IMG/VR virus record: IMGVR_UViG_3300006810_014096
Location: 1-29,088 of that record
Length of the DNA stretch: 29,088 nucleotides
Reading direction: 5' to 3' (one strand)
Origin: a virus
The first letter of the stretch is position 1. Each line of letters begins with the position of its first letter. The position numbers and the translations under genes are program-made. The notes beneath the pieces were generated by a model. The model was given only the letters and a program-made list of their open reading frames with translations, did not search any database and had not been told where the DNA came from. Below, piece after piece: positions 1 through 7,840 of the stretch.

Positions 1-1083
1 TCAAATGCTGTAGGAAAGGGTGCCGGTGATTTCGGTCGTGTGGATGGCGCCAGCCAGTCGTGCCGAGAAGCGGATGCCCTCCAGCAGGCGCTGCGACTTC
101 ACGCTGTCTGCGATCTCTGCCAGGCCCGGATAGGTGATCCGATAGGATTCCAGTACGTTGTCACTGGCGTCGGTCTCCTTGGGCGCGATGCCGCCAGCAG
201 TGACACCCGCATCGAGCGCGGCGCGAAGAGCGGTGACGATGACCTGGATGCCCGCACTGGTATACGGGATCTTGCCGTCTGCCTTGGCCAGTACGTCCAC
301 CACCCCGGTCTGCACTCGATCCTTGAGCCAGTCGCGGAAGCGGATGATGTCGATCCATTCACCGCTGGCCACGGTTCCATACTGGGTCAAGCCCAGATTT
401 CGGAACTGCTCAAAGGTGTTGCCGTTCTTCCCGCGCACGATCTGGGACTGCCCCTCCGTCAGCGGATCGGTCTGCACGCCAGTCAGGCGCACGTTGGCCC
501 ACGTCTCGGCGCCGGGCTCATAGGTGAACCGATTGGCCGCCAACGCGGCCTCCAGCCACTCTGTGCCCGCGTTAGCGTGATACCAGAGCGCGGTACGGTT
601 GTAGTTGAGCGCCTTCAGCTGGCTTGCGATGTCTGCGTAGCCCGCGACAATGATCGCGGCATCGCCACTGCTGGCAAGCTGCAGCTTTTCGTTGGCCTCG
701 ACCCACGCAGCCGCCTCCATGATGTCGGCTGCAGCACGAGACAGCTGGATCAACGCGTACCAGCCGCTATGGGCGGCGCGGATTGCAACCAGCGCCTCTG
801 TGATGGTCTCTGTCGGATCGCCGTCGTCGTCCAACGTCCGGCGGCCGATGTAGACCTGGTCAATGGCGCGATCCTGCTGGAAAACAGTCTGAACGGCCTT
901 GTAGAGAGGGTCGGCCAGTTCAATGCCGTGATCCAGCAGCTCATCAGCCGAAGTGACCAGGAACACTCGTTCCTCGGTGTCCGGCAAGGCTGCGAGGAAC
1001 AGCAGATCGCTGAAAGACTGCTGATTCATCGAGGTGGTCGCCAAGGAAATCTCGACCTTGGCGATGCGGTTGATGGATGCCAT
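1..1083 (-). CDS. DUF3383 tail sheath-like protein
   Basis: A complete 360-residue protein whose TGA stop is formed by the first bases of the window. It resembles DUF3383 proteins, which take the tail-sheath-like position in contractile-tailed phages. Seen: N-terminal MASINRIAKVEISL, a region with several Trp and acidic residues, and a C-terminal end (ARLAGAIHTTEITGTLSYSI) typical of sheath proteins that interlock by terminal strands. The start is supported by AGGAG about 9 nt upstream of the ATG at 1083. It follows the head-tail connector genes on the same strand, which fits the transition from head to tail genes. The remaining tail genes would lie left of the window. The family assignment is by recall of sequence pattern; the sheath role follows from the family and its position. 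Confidence 0.8.
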   Translation of the reverse strand: MASINRIAKVEISLATTSMNQQSFSDLLFLAALPDTEERVFLVTSADELLDHGIELADPLYKAVQTVFQQDRAIDQVYIGRRTLDDDGDPTETITEALVAIRAAHSGWYALIQLSRAAADIMEAAAWVEANEKLQLASSGDAAIIVAGYADIASQLKALNYNRTALWYHANAGTEWLEAALAANRFTYEPGAETWANVRLTGVQTDPLTEGQSQIVRGKNGNTFEQFRNLGLTQYGTVASGEWIDIIRFRDWLKDRVQTGVVDVLAKADGKIPYTSAGIQVIVTALRAALDAGVTAGGIAPKETDASDNVLESYRITYPGLAEIADSVKSQRLLEGIRFSARLAGAIHTTEITGTLSYSI

Positions 1084-1110
1084 TGCAGGTTGCTCCTGGG
1101 CATGGAAACG

Positions 1111-1126
1111 AGCGCCTGATGGCGCT
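1111..1126. other. Short hairpin between sheath-like and neck genes
   Basis: AGCGCC (1111-1116) and GGCGCT (1121-1126) form a perfect 6-bp inverted repeat around a 4-nt loop in the 69-nt gap between two late genes. On the minus strand it is followed by CGTTTCC, a poor U-tract. On the plus strand a run of five T lies 7 nt beyond the stem. It could be a weak terminator or an RNA processing hairpin inside the late operon. Confidence 0.4.
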
Positions 1127-1152
1127 GGCGGGCTTTTTCTGTTGCTGGAGGC

Positions 1153-1659
1153 TCAGATGGCGATGGAGGCTTCGAACTTGTCGACCAACTCTGTCTGACC
1201 CTGCAGGGCTATCTCGCCCTTTACTGTTTTGATCAGCCCGACGACTTCGTCGTGCTGTTTGGTGTAGCGAATGCCGATGTCCATCACTGCGCGGGGCTCG
1301 TACTTGCCCCCATCGCGCAGCACTGGCACGTTCTGGACTGCGTCCGCAGCGTAGACAGCGAGATTGGCTGCGAGCGCATGCGCGAGCATTCCCGGGCCTT
1401 TGAGACGCTGGCTGAGATCATCAAGTGCGTCGAAACCACCATCGCCGAAGCACTGAAGCTCGACGGTTGCGTCACGGTGGCCCGCGTAGGTCTGGACCCC
1501 CTCCTCAGACAGATCACCTTCCAGCACGCCCTGCCGCGGCGCGGTGCCGACCCGAAGCGTGATGTACGGCAGCTTGGGGCGAGGGCCGTTCTGATTCGCG
1601 AAGATCACCTGCAGCTGCGTGGCCTGGCTGACCAAGGCGAGAATCTCGTCTTCGATCAT
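1153..1659 (-). CDS. Neck/tail-terminator protein (LIC_12616-like)
   Basis: 168 residues starting MIEDEILALVSQATQ. The ATG at 1659 has a strong GGAGGAGGG ribosome site 3-8 nt upstream and overlaps the stop of the preceding gene as ATGA, so the longer upstream reading is not used. The pattern (short helical start, PKLPYITLRVGT, later a YEPRAVMDIGIRYT strand region) resembles the LIC_12616 family of phage neck or tail-terminator proteins, which cap the tail tube and join it to the head. Position just before the sheath-like gene supports this. Family recognition is moderate and was not checked by search. Confidence 0.65.
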   Translation of the reverse strand: MIEDEILALVSQATQLQVIFANQNGPRPKLPYITLRVGTAPRQGVLEGDLSEEGVQTYAGHRDATVELQCFGDGGFDALDDLSQRLKGPGMLAHALAANLAVYAADAVQNVPVLRDGGKYEPRAVMDIGIRYTKQHDEVVGLIKTVKGEIALQGQTELVDKFEASIAI

Positions 1660-2027
1660 GAGCCCTCCTCCGCCGTGGGCTTCTGCCTGACCGCCAGATA
1701 GCGGTAGTGGTCCACGCCGCGCATACCGACGTTCCAATCGCTGCCGGCGGTGACCAGGTATCGATCGCCGCGATGAATGACCAGATCGCCGTTCTGCGCG
1801 GTATCGCCGGCCACCACCAGTTCGGTCCTGGTGTAGATCCGGATAGCCGACTCGACCCGCCGGCCCTCAGCGAGAGCCTGGAGCTGGTCGTAGTCGTCCT
1901 TTTTGGCCGGCTGGATGCTGGCCCGAAAGGTCGTCTCCGACTCTTCCCCATCAACCCAGCGGCCTTTTACGTATCCACCGGCAGTCCGGGTGATACGCGG
2001 GAGTGTTCGTTCGCCGAGCATCGCCAT
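1656..2027 (-). CDS. Head closure / head-tail joining protein
   Basis: A 123-residue beta-rich protein beginning MAMLGERTLPRITRT. The ATG at 2027 overlaps the preceding stop as TGATG, with GGGAGAAG upstream. A second ATG two codons downstream is also possible. Size, predicted strand content (for example RVESAIRIYTRTELVV) and position between the gp10-like and neck genes fit small head-closure (stopper) proteins of tailed phages. No catalytic motif is visible. The role is inferred mostly from gene order. The stop overlaps the next gene's start by ATGA, indicating translational coupling. Confidence 0.6.
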   Translation of the reverse strand: MAMLGERTLPRITRTAGGYVKGRWVDGEESETTFRASIQPAKKDDYDQLQALAEGRRVESAIRIYTRTELVVAGDTAQNGDLVIHRGDRYLVTAGSDWNVGMRGVDHYRYLAVRQKPTAEEGS

Positions 2028-2476
2028 CAGGTCTTCTCCCAGCGGATGGCGTTGACCAGGACCCCGTCGTCGATAAGCGGCACATCGCTCCCCTTCACGT
2101 TGATAGTGGAGAGGGCGTTTGGCACCGCCCACGAGTTAGAGGCACGCACGTGCGCCCTCTGGCTGTTCTGCGCAAACTCACCAAGCTGCGCCAGACCTAC
2201 ATCTACCGGGGTGCCCCGCTCGATCAGCGTAGCAACGCGATCCATTGCCATCCCCAGCACCCTCTCATTCCTCTGTGCAAAGTCCCGGATGAAGGGCCGC
2301 GCAGGAATGGTCTCAGTGCCGAACTCGTTGTAGATGGCAATGTCCAGGATGCTGGTGCCTTGATGCGCCCCGGCATCGGACTGGATACCCACTTTCACGC
2401 CGTGGCCATCCAAGGCATGCACGTTGCGCACGAAGGCATCCAGCCCGTCGCTATTCGACCTCGTTACGGAGGACAT
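2027..2476 (-). CDS. HK97 gp10-like neck protein
   Basis: 149 residues. The motif YNEFGTETIPARPFIRDF (about residues 50-67) is characteristic of the HK97 gp10-like / virion morphogenesis group, which acts at the head-tail interface. Start choice: GGAGG at 2486-2490 sits 9 nt from the ATG at 2476, whereas the alternative TTG at 2485 touches that ribosome site directly. The gene overlaps the end of the preceding DUF4054-like gene by 13 nt and its own stop overlaps the next start (TGATG). The exact structural role (tail completion or adaptor) cannot be settled from sequence alone. Confidence 0.7.
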   Translation of the reverse strand: MSSVTRSNSDGLDAFVRNVHALDGHGVKVGIQSDAGAHQGTSILDIAIYNEFGTETIPARPFIRDFAQRNERVLGMAMDRVATLIERGTPVDVGLAQLGEFAQNSQRAHVRASNSWAVPNALSTINVKGSDVPLIDDGVLVNAIRWEKT

Positions 2477-2865
2477 CCGCAGCAACCTCCGGCTACCGGA
2501 CTGACGGTGATGGCACCCACCCGCGCGCAGATGTCATTGAGGGCCTTCCAGCGACCGTAGTAGCCGGCGGGGTCAGAAACCCCGTCCGCGCCGGAGACGT
2601 CCCCGGTATAGGTGCGGCTGAGGTCGCCGTCGGTCTGGGATTTCACCCCTACCGGGACGACCTCGCCGGCTTCATTCGCTGCCTTCGCCTGCTCCCTGGC
2701 ATATAGCAGCCACGCTGCGTACAGCGCGACAGCTTCATCTGCCTTGATCTTGGTCAGGCACGCGGGACGGTAGGCCTCCGCCAACGAGAGGGCCATTTCC
2801 TTCTCTTCCGGCGTGGCCGTCAGCCCCGGCGCGAGGAAGTCCAGGATCTCGATGACAGTGGCCAT
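2464..2865 (-). CDS. DUF4054-like head-tail adaptor
   Basis: 133 residues, mostly helical, beginning MATVIEILDFLAPGLTAT and containing a repeated helical pattern (EKEMALSLAEAYRPACL, EAVALYAAWLLYAREQ). This matches the DUF4054 group of small proteins coded just after the major capsid gene in phages with DUF2184 capsids; they probably bind under the portal as adaptors. The end is cysteine-rich (GGCCGCPP), which may reflect the overlap with the next gene. Start at 2865, 3 nt after the preceding stop. Confidence 0.6.
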   Translation of the reverse strand: MATVIEILDFLAPGLTATPEEKEMALSLAEAYRPACLTKIKADEAVALYAAWLLYAREQAKAANEAGEVVPVGVKSQTDGDLSRTYTGDVSGADGVSDPAGYYGRWKALNDICARVGAITVSPVAGGCCGCPP

Positions 2866-2868
2866 GGG

Positions 2869-3192
2869 TCAGGCGTCCTTCTGTTCGCCGTCGCCACCCG
2901 TGCTGGCCTTCTTCTCGGCCTCGGCGATGGCTTCCTTCAGCTTCTCGACGCCCCAGTTGCCCCCGACGTTCGGGACGCCCAGCTCCTTGGCGCGCGCGAC
3001 CAATGCTGCCTTGTCCTCGCCGTCGCCGCCGCTGGCCGCCGCAGCCGAGCCGGCCGAAGCCATCTGCAGAATCTCGGCCTTGACCAGCTTTTCGAGGTTG
3101 GGGGTCGGCTTTGCGTCGAAGGTCCCGCCGGGAGCGATGACCTTGCCGCCATGCACATGGGCTCCGACCGAATTGTTCTTGTAGGTAGCCAT
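2869..3192 (-). CDS. Small virion-associated protein with HeH/LEM-like end
   Basis: 107 residues directly after the capsid gene (stop and start share one base, TGATG). The N-terminal half reads like a short beta domain (KNNSVGAHVHGGKVIAPGGT). A low-complexity Gly/Ala/Ser linker (about residues 46-57) follows, then a helical segment (ALVARAKELGVPNVGGNWGV...LKEAIAEAEKKA) that resembles the HeH/LEM or Rho-N-like fold found at the ends of phage head proteins. The function is unknown; a role in capsid decoration or head completion is inferred from position. Confidence 0.55.
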   Translation of the reverse strand: MATYKNNSVGAHVHGGKVIAPGGTFDAKPTPNLEKLVKAEILQMASAGSAAAASGGDGEDKAALVARAKELGVPNVGGNWGVEKLKEAIAEAEKKASTGGDGEQKDA

Positions 3193-4154
3193 CAGAGCAC
3201 CGCCTTGGTGAATGCCAGGGGATAGAAGACCGACACGCCCGCGCTGCGGGCCATGCAGGGCACGACCAGCTCCAGGTTGCGCGGCTGGGCCGGCAGCTGG
3301 TTGAACTGCATCGGGACGTCGTGGGTGATGTTGTCCGGGGCAAACTCGCCGGCGATGATCAGATCATCCCCGCCCGGGCCTGCGCCGGTCAGCTCGGCCA
3401 GCTCCTCGAACACCAGGCCCGGGTGCTTGCGGCGGAAGAACTCGGCGACGGTCAGGCCATTCGAATCCGGCAGGCGCTTGGAGCTGATGATCGACAGCGG
3501 CTCGGTGGCCATGGCGATCTTGTTGACCGTGTGCACGCCCTTGGACTGCACGCGGACCGCGTTGTAGATGAGGTCCAGGTCGGCCAGCATCACGTCGGCG
3601 TCGGTCGCCATGGTCCAGCCACCGGTGATGGTGGTGGTGCCGATGTTCGGGTGGTTGGTCAGGCCGAACAGGCCGTAATCGGCATCGCCGACCATTCCGA
3701 TCAGGTTGAGCTTGATCTCGATCGCCAGGCGCGCGGCGTTGGCCTTGCGGGTGGGCAGATTGGCACCGGTTGCGTTGGAGGCGATCAGCTCGTTGACGTT
3801 GTAGCCGTAGCTGTCGCCGATGGTCTTGACCCGGATGGTCTTCTCGATACGGCTCACGTCGGCGCGCGGCAGGTCATCGGCATAGTTCGCGATGACCTTG
3901 GCGATACCGACCGAGTCATACACCGAGTAAGTGATGGTTTCGGCCCATTCCGGGACGTCGCTGGACGGCGGGACGAGCGTCAGGCCCTTCATCGGGGGCA
4001 GCTGGCGGTCGTAGGTGCGGGTGCGGACGTAGTCGAGCTGGCGGGCGGTGAAAATCCCAGCGTCCTGCCGGATCAGATCGGCTCCGGAATTCTGCTGGAA
4101 CTGTCCCACGGCAACGACATCGGCCTCGTCGTAGTGCAGATGAGTGGCGGGCAT
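3192..4154 (-). CDS. Major capsid protein (DUF2184)
   Basis: 320 residues, beginning MPATHLHYDEADVV. It matches the DUF2184 major capsid group in length and in patterns such as QLPPMKGLTLVPPSSDVPEWAETI read in two parts, FGLTNHPNI and the closing RSAGVSVFYPLAF. These proteins adopt the HK97 fold and build the icosahedral head. It lies after the DUF2213 protease and decoration genes, the usual order for this module. The ribosome site AGGA is about 8 nt upstream and lies just after the U-tract of an intrinsic terminator (4161-4192), so its translation signal starts where transcription may pause. Confidence 0.85.
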   Translation of the reverse strand: MPATHLHYDEADVVAVGQFQQNSGADLIRQDAGIFTARQLDYVRTRTYDRQLPPMKGLTLVPPSSDVPEWAETITYSVYDSVGIAKVIANYADDLPRADVSRIEKTIRVKTIGDSYGYNVNELIASNATGANLPTRKANAARLAIEIKLNLIGMVGDADYGLFGLTNHPNIGTTTITGGWTMATDADVMLADLDLIYNAVRVQSKGVHTVNKIAMATEPLSIISSKRLPDSNGLTVAEFFRRKHPGLVFEELAELTGAGPGGDDLIIAGEFAPDNITHDVPMQFNQLPAQPRNLELVVPCMARSAGVSVFYPLAFTKAVL

Positions 4155-4160
4155 TGGGGT

Positions 4161-4192
4161 TTCCTAAAAAAGGAAGCCGCCCGTAGGCGGCT
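4161..4192 (-). terminator. Intrinsic terminator just upstream of the capsid gene
   Basis: Reading the minus strand: a 7-bp GC-rich stem AGCCGCC / GGCGGCT (4192-4186 and 4181-4175) with a TACG loop, then TCC and six T. It is a textbook rho-independent terminator placed inside the head operon between the decoration gene (stop at 4222) and the capsid start at 4154. It could tune capsid mRNA amount or be bypassed by Q-modified polymerase. Confidence 0.8.
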
Positions 4193-4221
4193 GAGAGAGA
4201 GGGGTTGCTGAACCGACCCTG

Positions 4222-4680
4222 TTACGGGGCGGCCGGAGTGGTGGCGAAGGGGTTGTGCAGTTCGACCAGCGCGACGTTGCTGGACACGCCGGCGGCATCG
4301 GTCACAGCCACGATGCCGCTGCGGAATACCGCATTGGGCAGCGCGGTGCCGGCGTTGGCCACACGGCCATCGGCGTTGAACGACACAGGGCCATCCTCCG
4401 TGACCACGCCGGCCGGGGCAACCTGCGCCCAGACATGACCCTTGGTCATGACCGAGGCACAGTCGTACTGCACGTAGCCGGCACCGGTGATGGTGTGGCT
4501 GTGCAGGCTGATGCCGCGCACCTTGGTGCCGGCGCCCGGGACCAGGACCTTGCTGGCGTTGGTGCCAGTGACCAGGCCAAGGCCCAGCCCTGCGGCCCCC
4601 ACCGGGAACGATTCGACACGGTCATCGCCTGCGTCGCCCTTCATGCCCGCAAATGCGCGGCTCTGATAATCCTCGTACAT
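4222..4680 (-). CDS. Capsid decoration / structural cement protein
   Basis: 152 residues starting MYEDYQSRAFAGMKGDAGDD. The body is beta-rich with many Gly, Val and Thr, as expected for Gp24-type structural cement proteins that coat the capsid surface and stabilise it. Conserved-looking pieces are VESFPVGAAGLGLGLV and VRGISLHSHTITGAGYV. It sits between the DUF2213 protease and DUF2184 capsid genes, the standard place for this protein. GAGGA lies about 9 nt upstream of the start. Family assignment by pattern and position. Confidence 0.7.
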   Translation of the reverse strand: MYEDYQSRAFAGMKGDAGDDRVESFPVGAAGLGLGLVTGTNASKVLVPGAGTKVRGISLHSHTITGAGYVQYDCASVMTKGHVWAQVAPAGVVTEDGPVSFNADGRVANAGTALPNAVFRSGIVAVTDAAGVSSNVALVELHNPFATTPAAP

Positions 4681-4684
4681 CGGT

Positions 4685-5221
4685 TCAGTCCTCGGTGGTT
4701 TCGCCGCTCGCGCGGGCGATCATGCGCTCACGCGCGGAACGGGCGTCCTGGCGGACTTCCGGCTTGCCGCTGGCCGGCGGGGTGATCTCGTGGCGCTGGT
4801 GGGCCACGGCGTCCTGGCGCTGACCCTTGTCGGCGACGGCCAGGTCGTAGGCCGCCTCGATGTAGCCTTCGGACTTGCCGGTCAGATCGAAGCTGTCGCC
4901 GCGCACCTTCTTGATCACCGCGGTGCGGATCTCGGTGTCGGTGGCGTCCTGCTTGAATTCGGCGCCGACCTTGGTGGCGGTGTCTTCGAGCTTGAGGCGG
5001 GCCTTGGCGGCGGTGGCCGCGTCCTGGCGGATCTTCTCGGCGTCCTTCTCCGCGTCCTTCAGCTTGGCCTCGGCGGCGTCGGCGCGTGCGCGCTCCTTAT
5101 CGGCATCCGACCGGGATGCGGTCAGGGCGTCCTGGCTGGCCTGGTACGCATTGGCGACTTCGGGCGCCGCCTCGTAGGACAGGCCGCTATCCAAGCGAAC
5201 TTGCACCATGTTCGTGGGCAT
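4685..5221 (-). other. Possible nested in-frame scaffold ORF
   Basis: Met179 of the DUF2213 protein begins a 178-residue product containing only the acidic linker, the coiled coil and the C-terminal tail. GAGGAAG lies about 8 nt upstream of this ATG on the minus strand, and the start falls exactly at the boundary between protease and coiled-coil halves. Known parallel: lambda Nu3 is translated from within gene C. Nothing here proves use of the start. Confidence 0.4.
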
Positions 5222-5755
5222 GGGGTTGTCTTCCTCAGTTGTGTCGGCGTCTGCCGCATCGAGATTGAGCCGGGCGTTGCCCGCACGGCCACGGGGGACC
5301 AAGGCGATGTGATTCACCCTGATGTTTCGCTGCACGGCGTCGTAGCGCTCGCCGTTGATCTCGCCCGGGGTTTCGTCCAGGTCGAGCGTGTATCCGTTGC
5401 TCAGCTCCTTGGCGCCGGCATCGATCGCTGAGGTGTCGTAGATCATCAGATCGCCGAGCACGTCGTTGCCGTCCGCCCTCCCCTCGCCGAGACATGCGCC
5501 ACAGGTGTGGAGCTTGGCGTTCTTCGACGTCACCAGCCCGGGATGGCCGATGGTGATCGGCTTGCCCTTGTAGCTGGCCAGGGAGTCGGCGTGGAACACC
5601 TCCTCCGGCGGACGGTATTCGCGGCGGATGGAGCCATTGGGCTGTCGGTATTCGAAGATCCCGGTTCGCGTGAGCACGGCCGTGTCCTGCACGAAGCCCT
5701 CGGCCGTGCGAGTGGCACGCAGCGGCATGCGGTCGAACCGCTGAACGGTTGGCAT
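4685..5755 (-). CDS. DUF2213 prohead protease with scaffold-like C-terminal half
   Basis: 356 residues. Residues 1-165 match DUF2213: [31 protein letters not shown] and [15 protein letters not shown]. The last is the typical prohead-protease His motif (His149), and Ser119 in ELSNGY is the likely nucleophile. Residues about 200-265 are a charged coiled coil, as in scaffolds, followed by a helical tail. A fused protease-scaffold is common in this family; the protease would remove the scaffold and process capsid proteins during head maturation. An internal ATG (Met179, position 5221) preceded by GAGGA could produce the scaffold half alone (see findings). The next gene starts 5 nt after the stop. 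Confidence 0.8.
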   Translation of the reverse strand: MPTVQRFDRMPLRATRTAEGFVQDTAVLTRTGIFEYRQPNGSIRREYRPPEEVFHADSLASYKGKPITIGHPGLVTSKNAKLHTCGACLGEGRADGNDVLGDLMIYDTSAIDAGAKELSNGYTLDLDETPGEINGERYDAVQRNIRVNHIALVPRGRAGNARLNLDAADADTTEEDNPMPTNMVQVRLDSGLSYEAAPEVANAYQASQDALTASRSDADKERARADAAEAKLKDAEKDAEKIRQDAATAAKARLKLEDTATKVGAEFKQDATDTEIRTAVIKKVRGDSFDLTGKSEGYIEAAYDLAVADKGQRQDAVAHQRHEITPPASGKPEVRQDARSARERMIARASGETTED

Positions 5756-5765
5756 GGTTGATTCC

Positions 5766-6560
5766 TCAGTGAACGATCAGGGCGTTCAGGTCGTCCAGAT
5801 CAGGCAGGACAGCCTCGGCGCTGCACCGGCACCGGATCGGCTGCCCGGGGTGCCCGTCTTCCGGCGGCTTGTCCCATCGGTAGGTCTTGCCCTCTCGGGC
5901 GACGTGCTCGGAGCGCTCGCGGCCGTCCAGAACACCGCGCCAGCGGTATTCCTCGACGCCGATGCCCTGCTGCCGAGCCTGGGTGATGTCCCCGTTCAAC
6001 TTGCCGATCTGGTCCCGCGCGATCAGCTCGGCGCGGCCTTTCGTGACCTTGCCGGTCTTCTTCACCAGCGCGACCACGTCGCGCAGGCTCTTGCCGGACT
6101 GCACCGCCGCGGTCACCTGGCCGCGCAGCTGGTCGACGTACTTCGTCGGCAGCGACTTGATCAGCTCCAGATTCTCGGACTCCCAGACGCTCAGCATGTC
6201 CCGCAGCTCGGGATCGGCGGTCAGCACGTTCACGCCGTAGGCAGAACGCAGGACGCCGTGGAACTGCTGCTTGTTGAATCTGGTCGTCCGCCGGGCAAAC
6301 TCGCTGATCAATGGCCCAAGCACCTGGTCCTGCACTGGCGAGAGGCTAGTGCCGGCCTGCAAGGCCTGGATCAGCCCCTGATACCAGCCAATGTCGATGG
6401 AAGGATCAGCGATATCGGCCCGGTAGCCCAGCGCCCGAAGCACTGCAGGCTCGATGGCCTGCACAGCCTCGTCGGCGATCGTCACCAGGCGGCGGGTGTA
6501 GTCGCGCTCCACGCCCGCCGGGTACAGCCAGCGCCGCGCCTTGCCGGGCTTCTTCTTCAT
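5766..6560 (-). CDS. SPP1 gp7 / Mu F-like minor head protein
   Basis: 264 residues. The C-terminal motif (about residues 205-252: [14 protein letters not shown], then [18 protein letters not shown]) is the signature of the SPP1 gp7 / Mu gpF minor head family, with a spaced His and Cys pair that may bind metal. These proteins sit inside the head near the portal and help DNA ejection. The N-terminus [25 protein letters not shown] is basic. Start chosen at 6560 because its ATG overlaps the portal stop (ATGA); the longer upstream reading is the portal gene in another frame. Confidence 0.8.
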   Translation of the reverse strand: MKKKPGKARRWLYPAGVERDYTRRLVTIADEAVQAIEPAVLRALGYRADIADPSIDIGWYQGLIQALQAGTSLSPVQDQVLGPLISEFARRTTRFNKQQFHGVLRSAYGVNVLTADPELRDMLSVWESENLELIKSLPTKYVDQLRGQVTAAVQSGKSLRDVVALVKKTGKVTKGRAELIARDQIGKLNGDITQARQQGIGVEEYRWRGVLDGRERSEHVAREGKTYRWDKPPEDGHPGQPIRCRCSAEAVLPDLDDLNALIVH

Positions 6561-7840
6561 GTCTGCGCTGCATAGGTCTTCGCCGTGCCGGGCGTGGTGT
6601 CGTCGGGATCGAGGCCGAACAGGCCGCGCTGCTGGATGTAGTCCCGTGCCTCGTCTTCGGTCAGCGCACTCGTTCCGGTGATGGCGGCCACCGCATCCGC
6701 TTCGATCTTGAGGGTCTCGGCCTTGGTCTTGCCGATATCGGCCAGTTCCTTCTGAGTGAGCTGCTTCAGGGGCGACCACACCACAGTCCAGTTGTCCGGC
6801 GCCTTGCCGGCCATCGTGTTCTGAGCGCAGATCAAGGAGATGATCCGCTCCAAAGCAGGCTGCATGCGCAGGCTGCGCAGCTGCTCGACCAGGTTGTAGT
6901 AGCCCTCGAAGTCGGCGTCACCGGTGGCGTTCTGGCCGCCGGGCGAGCGCCCGAACAACAGCGTCACGGGGATGCCGGACTCGGCCGACAGGGCGATCTG
7001 CATCTCCTGCAGGATCTGGTTGACCCCGCCGACGCTGGTATCGCGGATGTCGTAGTCGTCATCGGCATCAACGGCGACGCTATTCCGAACACCGCGCGCC
7101 TGATCGACCATCGTCAGGCGCTTCTGGATCATTTCCTCCTGCTGTGCCTGGATGGCTTGGGCCATCCCCTTCATCTTGTGCACGGCCTGCTGCTTGCGCC
7201 GCAGGATCTCGCGCGCCAAGCCGACGCTATCGATGTAGTCGCGGATTCGCCGGAACGCGCGCGCGGCGGCGGCACGGCCACGCCACGGAATGCTGTCCTG
7301 CTTCATGGACGCCGGCATCGGGTCGCCAGGCACCTCCACCAAGCGGGACTCGTGCACCAGCACCTGTGTGCCCGCTCCGCGAACTGATAGACGGTACAGC
7401 TCCGGCTGGCCGTAGTTGATCTCGTTCGGGTTGTTGTACGACCGATCGACCGAAAGGTCATCGATGACGTAGACGCGCAGCTCGTGAATGGTGTCCAGGC
7501 GATCGACATTCATCGGATCGCGGAGGAGACCGCCGTCGGCGACGATCAGCAGCAGACACCCACCACCGCGCAGTCGGGCCCATCGTGCTGCGTCTGCCAG
7601 CAACGGCAGCACCTTGAGGCGCTCGATCTCCGCGAGGATGACGCCGTCGGTGTCGCCGGTGATGGTGATCCCACCCTTTACGGCATTATCCGCCGGCAGG
7701 TCGACAACCCGCGCGGGCAGACCGCCCTCGGCATACATGGCCGCGTCGCTCTGGCCGATCGCGCTGGTGAGGGCCGCGATGCCGCCTGCGCCAAGCACGG
7801 CATCCATGTAGCCGTCCTGGTGGAAGGTCGGTGTGGTCAT
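6557..7840 (-). CDS. Portal protein (DUF1073 family)
   Basis: 427 residues, beginning MTTPTFHQDGYMDAVLGAGG. Patterns typical of DUF1073 portals: ARVVDLPADNAVKGGI, RLRGGGCLLLI, and GIPVTLLFGRSPGGQNATGD. The portal is the dodecameric gate through which DNA is packed and ejected, and joins terminase, head and tail. The ATG at 7840 overlaps the terminase stop (ATGA). The family is sometimes labelled as related to the anti-CBASS protein Acb1. At this place between terminase and head genes, portal is the sound call. Confidence 0.85.
   Translation of the reverse strand: MTTPTFHQDGYMDAVLGAGGIAALTSAIGQSDAAMYAEGGLPARVVDLPADNAVKGGITITGDTDGVILAEIERLKVLPLLADAARWARLRGGGCLLLIVADGGLLRDPMNVDRLDTIHELRVYVIDDLSVDRSYNNPNEINYGQPELYRLSVRGAGTQVLVHESRLVEVPGDPMPASMKQDSIPWRGRAAAARAFRRIRDYIDSVGLAREILRRKQQAVHKMKGMAQAIQAQQEEMIQKRLTMVDQARGVRNSVAVDADDDYDIRDTSVGGVNQILQEMQIALSAESGIPVTLLFGRSPGGQNATGDADFEGYYNLVEQLRSLRMQPALERIISLICAQNTMAGKAPDNWTVVWSPLKQLTQKELADIGKTKAETLKIEADAVAAITGTSALTEDEARDYIQQRGLFGLDPDDTTPGTAKTYAAQT

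Noticed and set aside
40-1119. Plus-strand ORF of 359 codons opposite the sheath-like gene
   Set aside because: Antisense shadow of a well-supported gene in high-GC DNA; no domain recognised.
6557-7840. Anti-CBASS Acb1 protein
   Set aside because: Some labels for this family mention Acb1, but size, gene order and sequence pattern are those of a portal protein.
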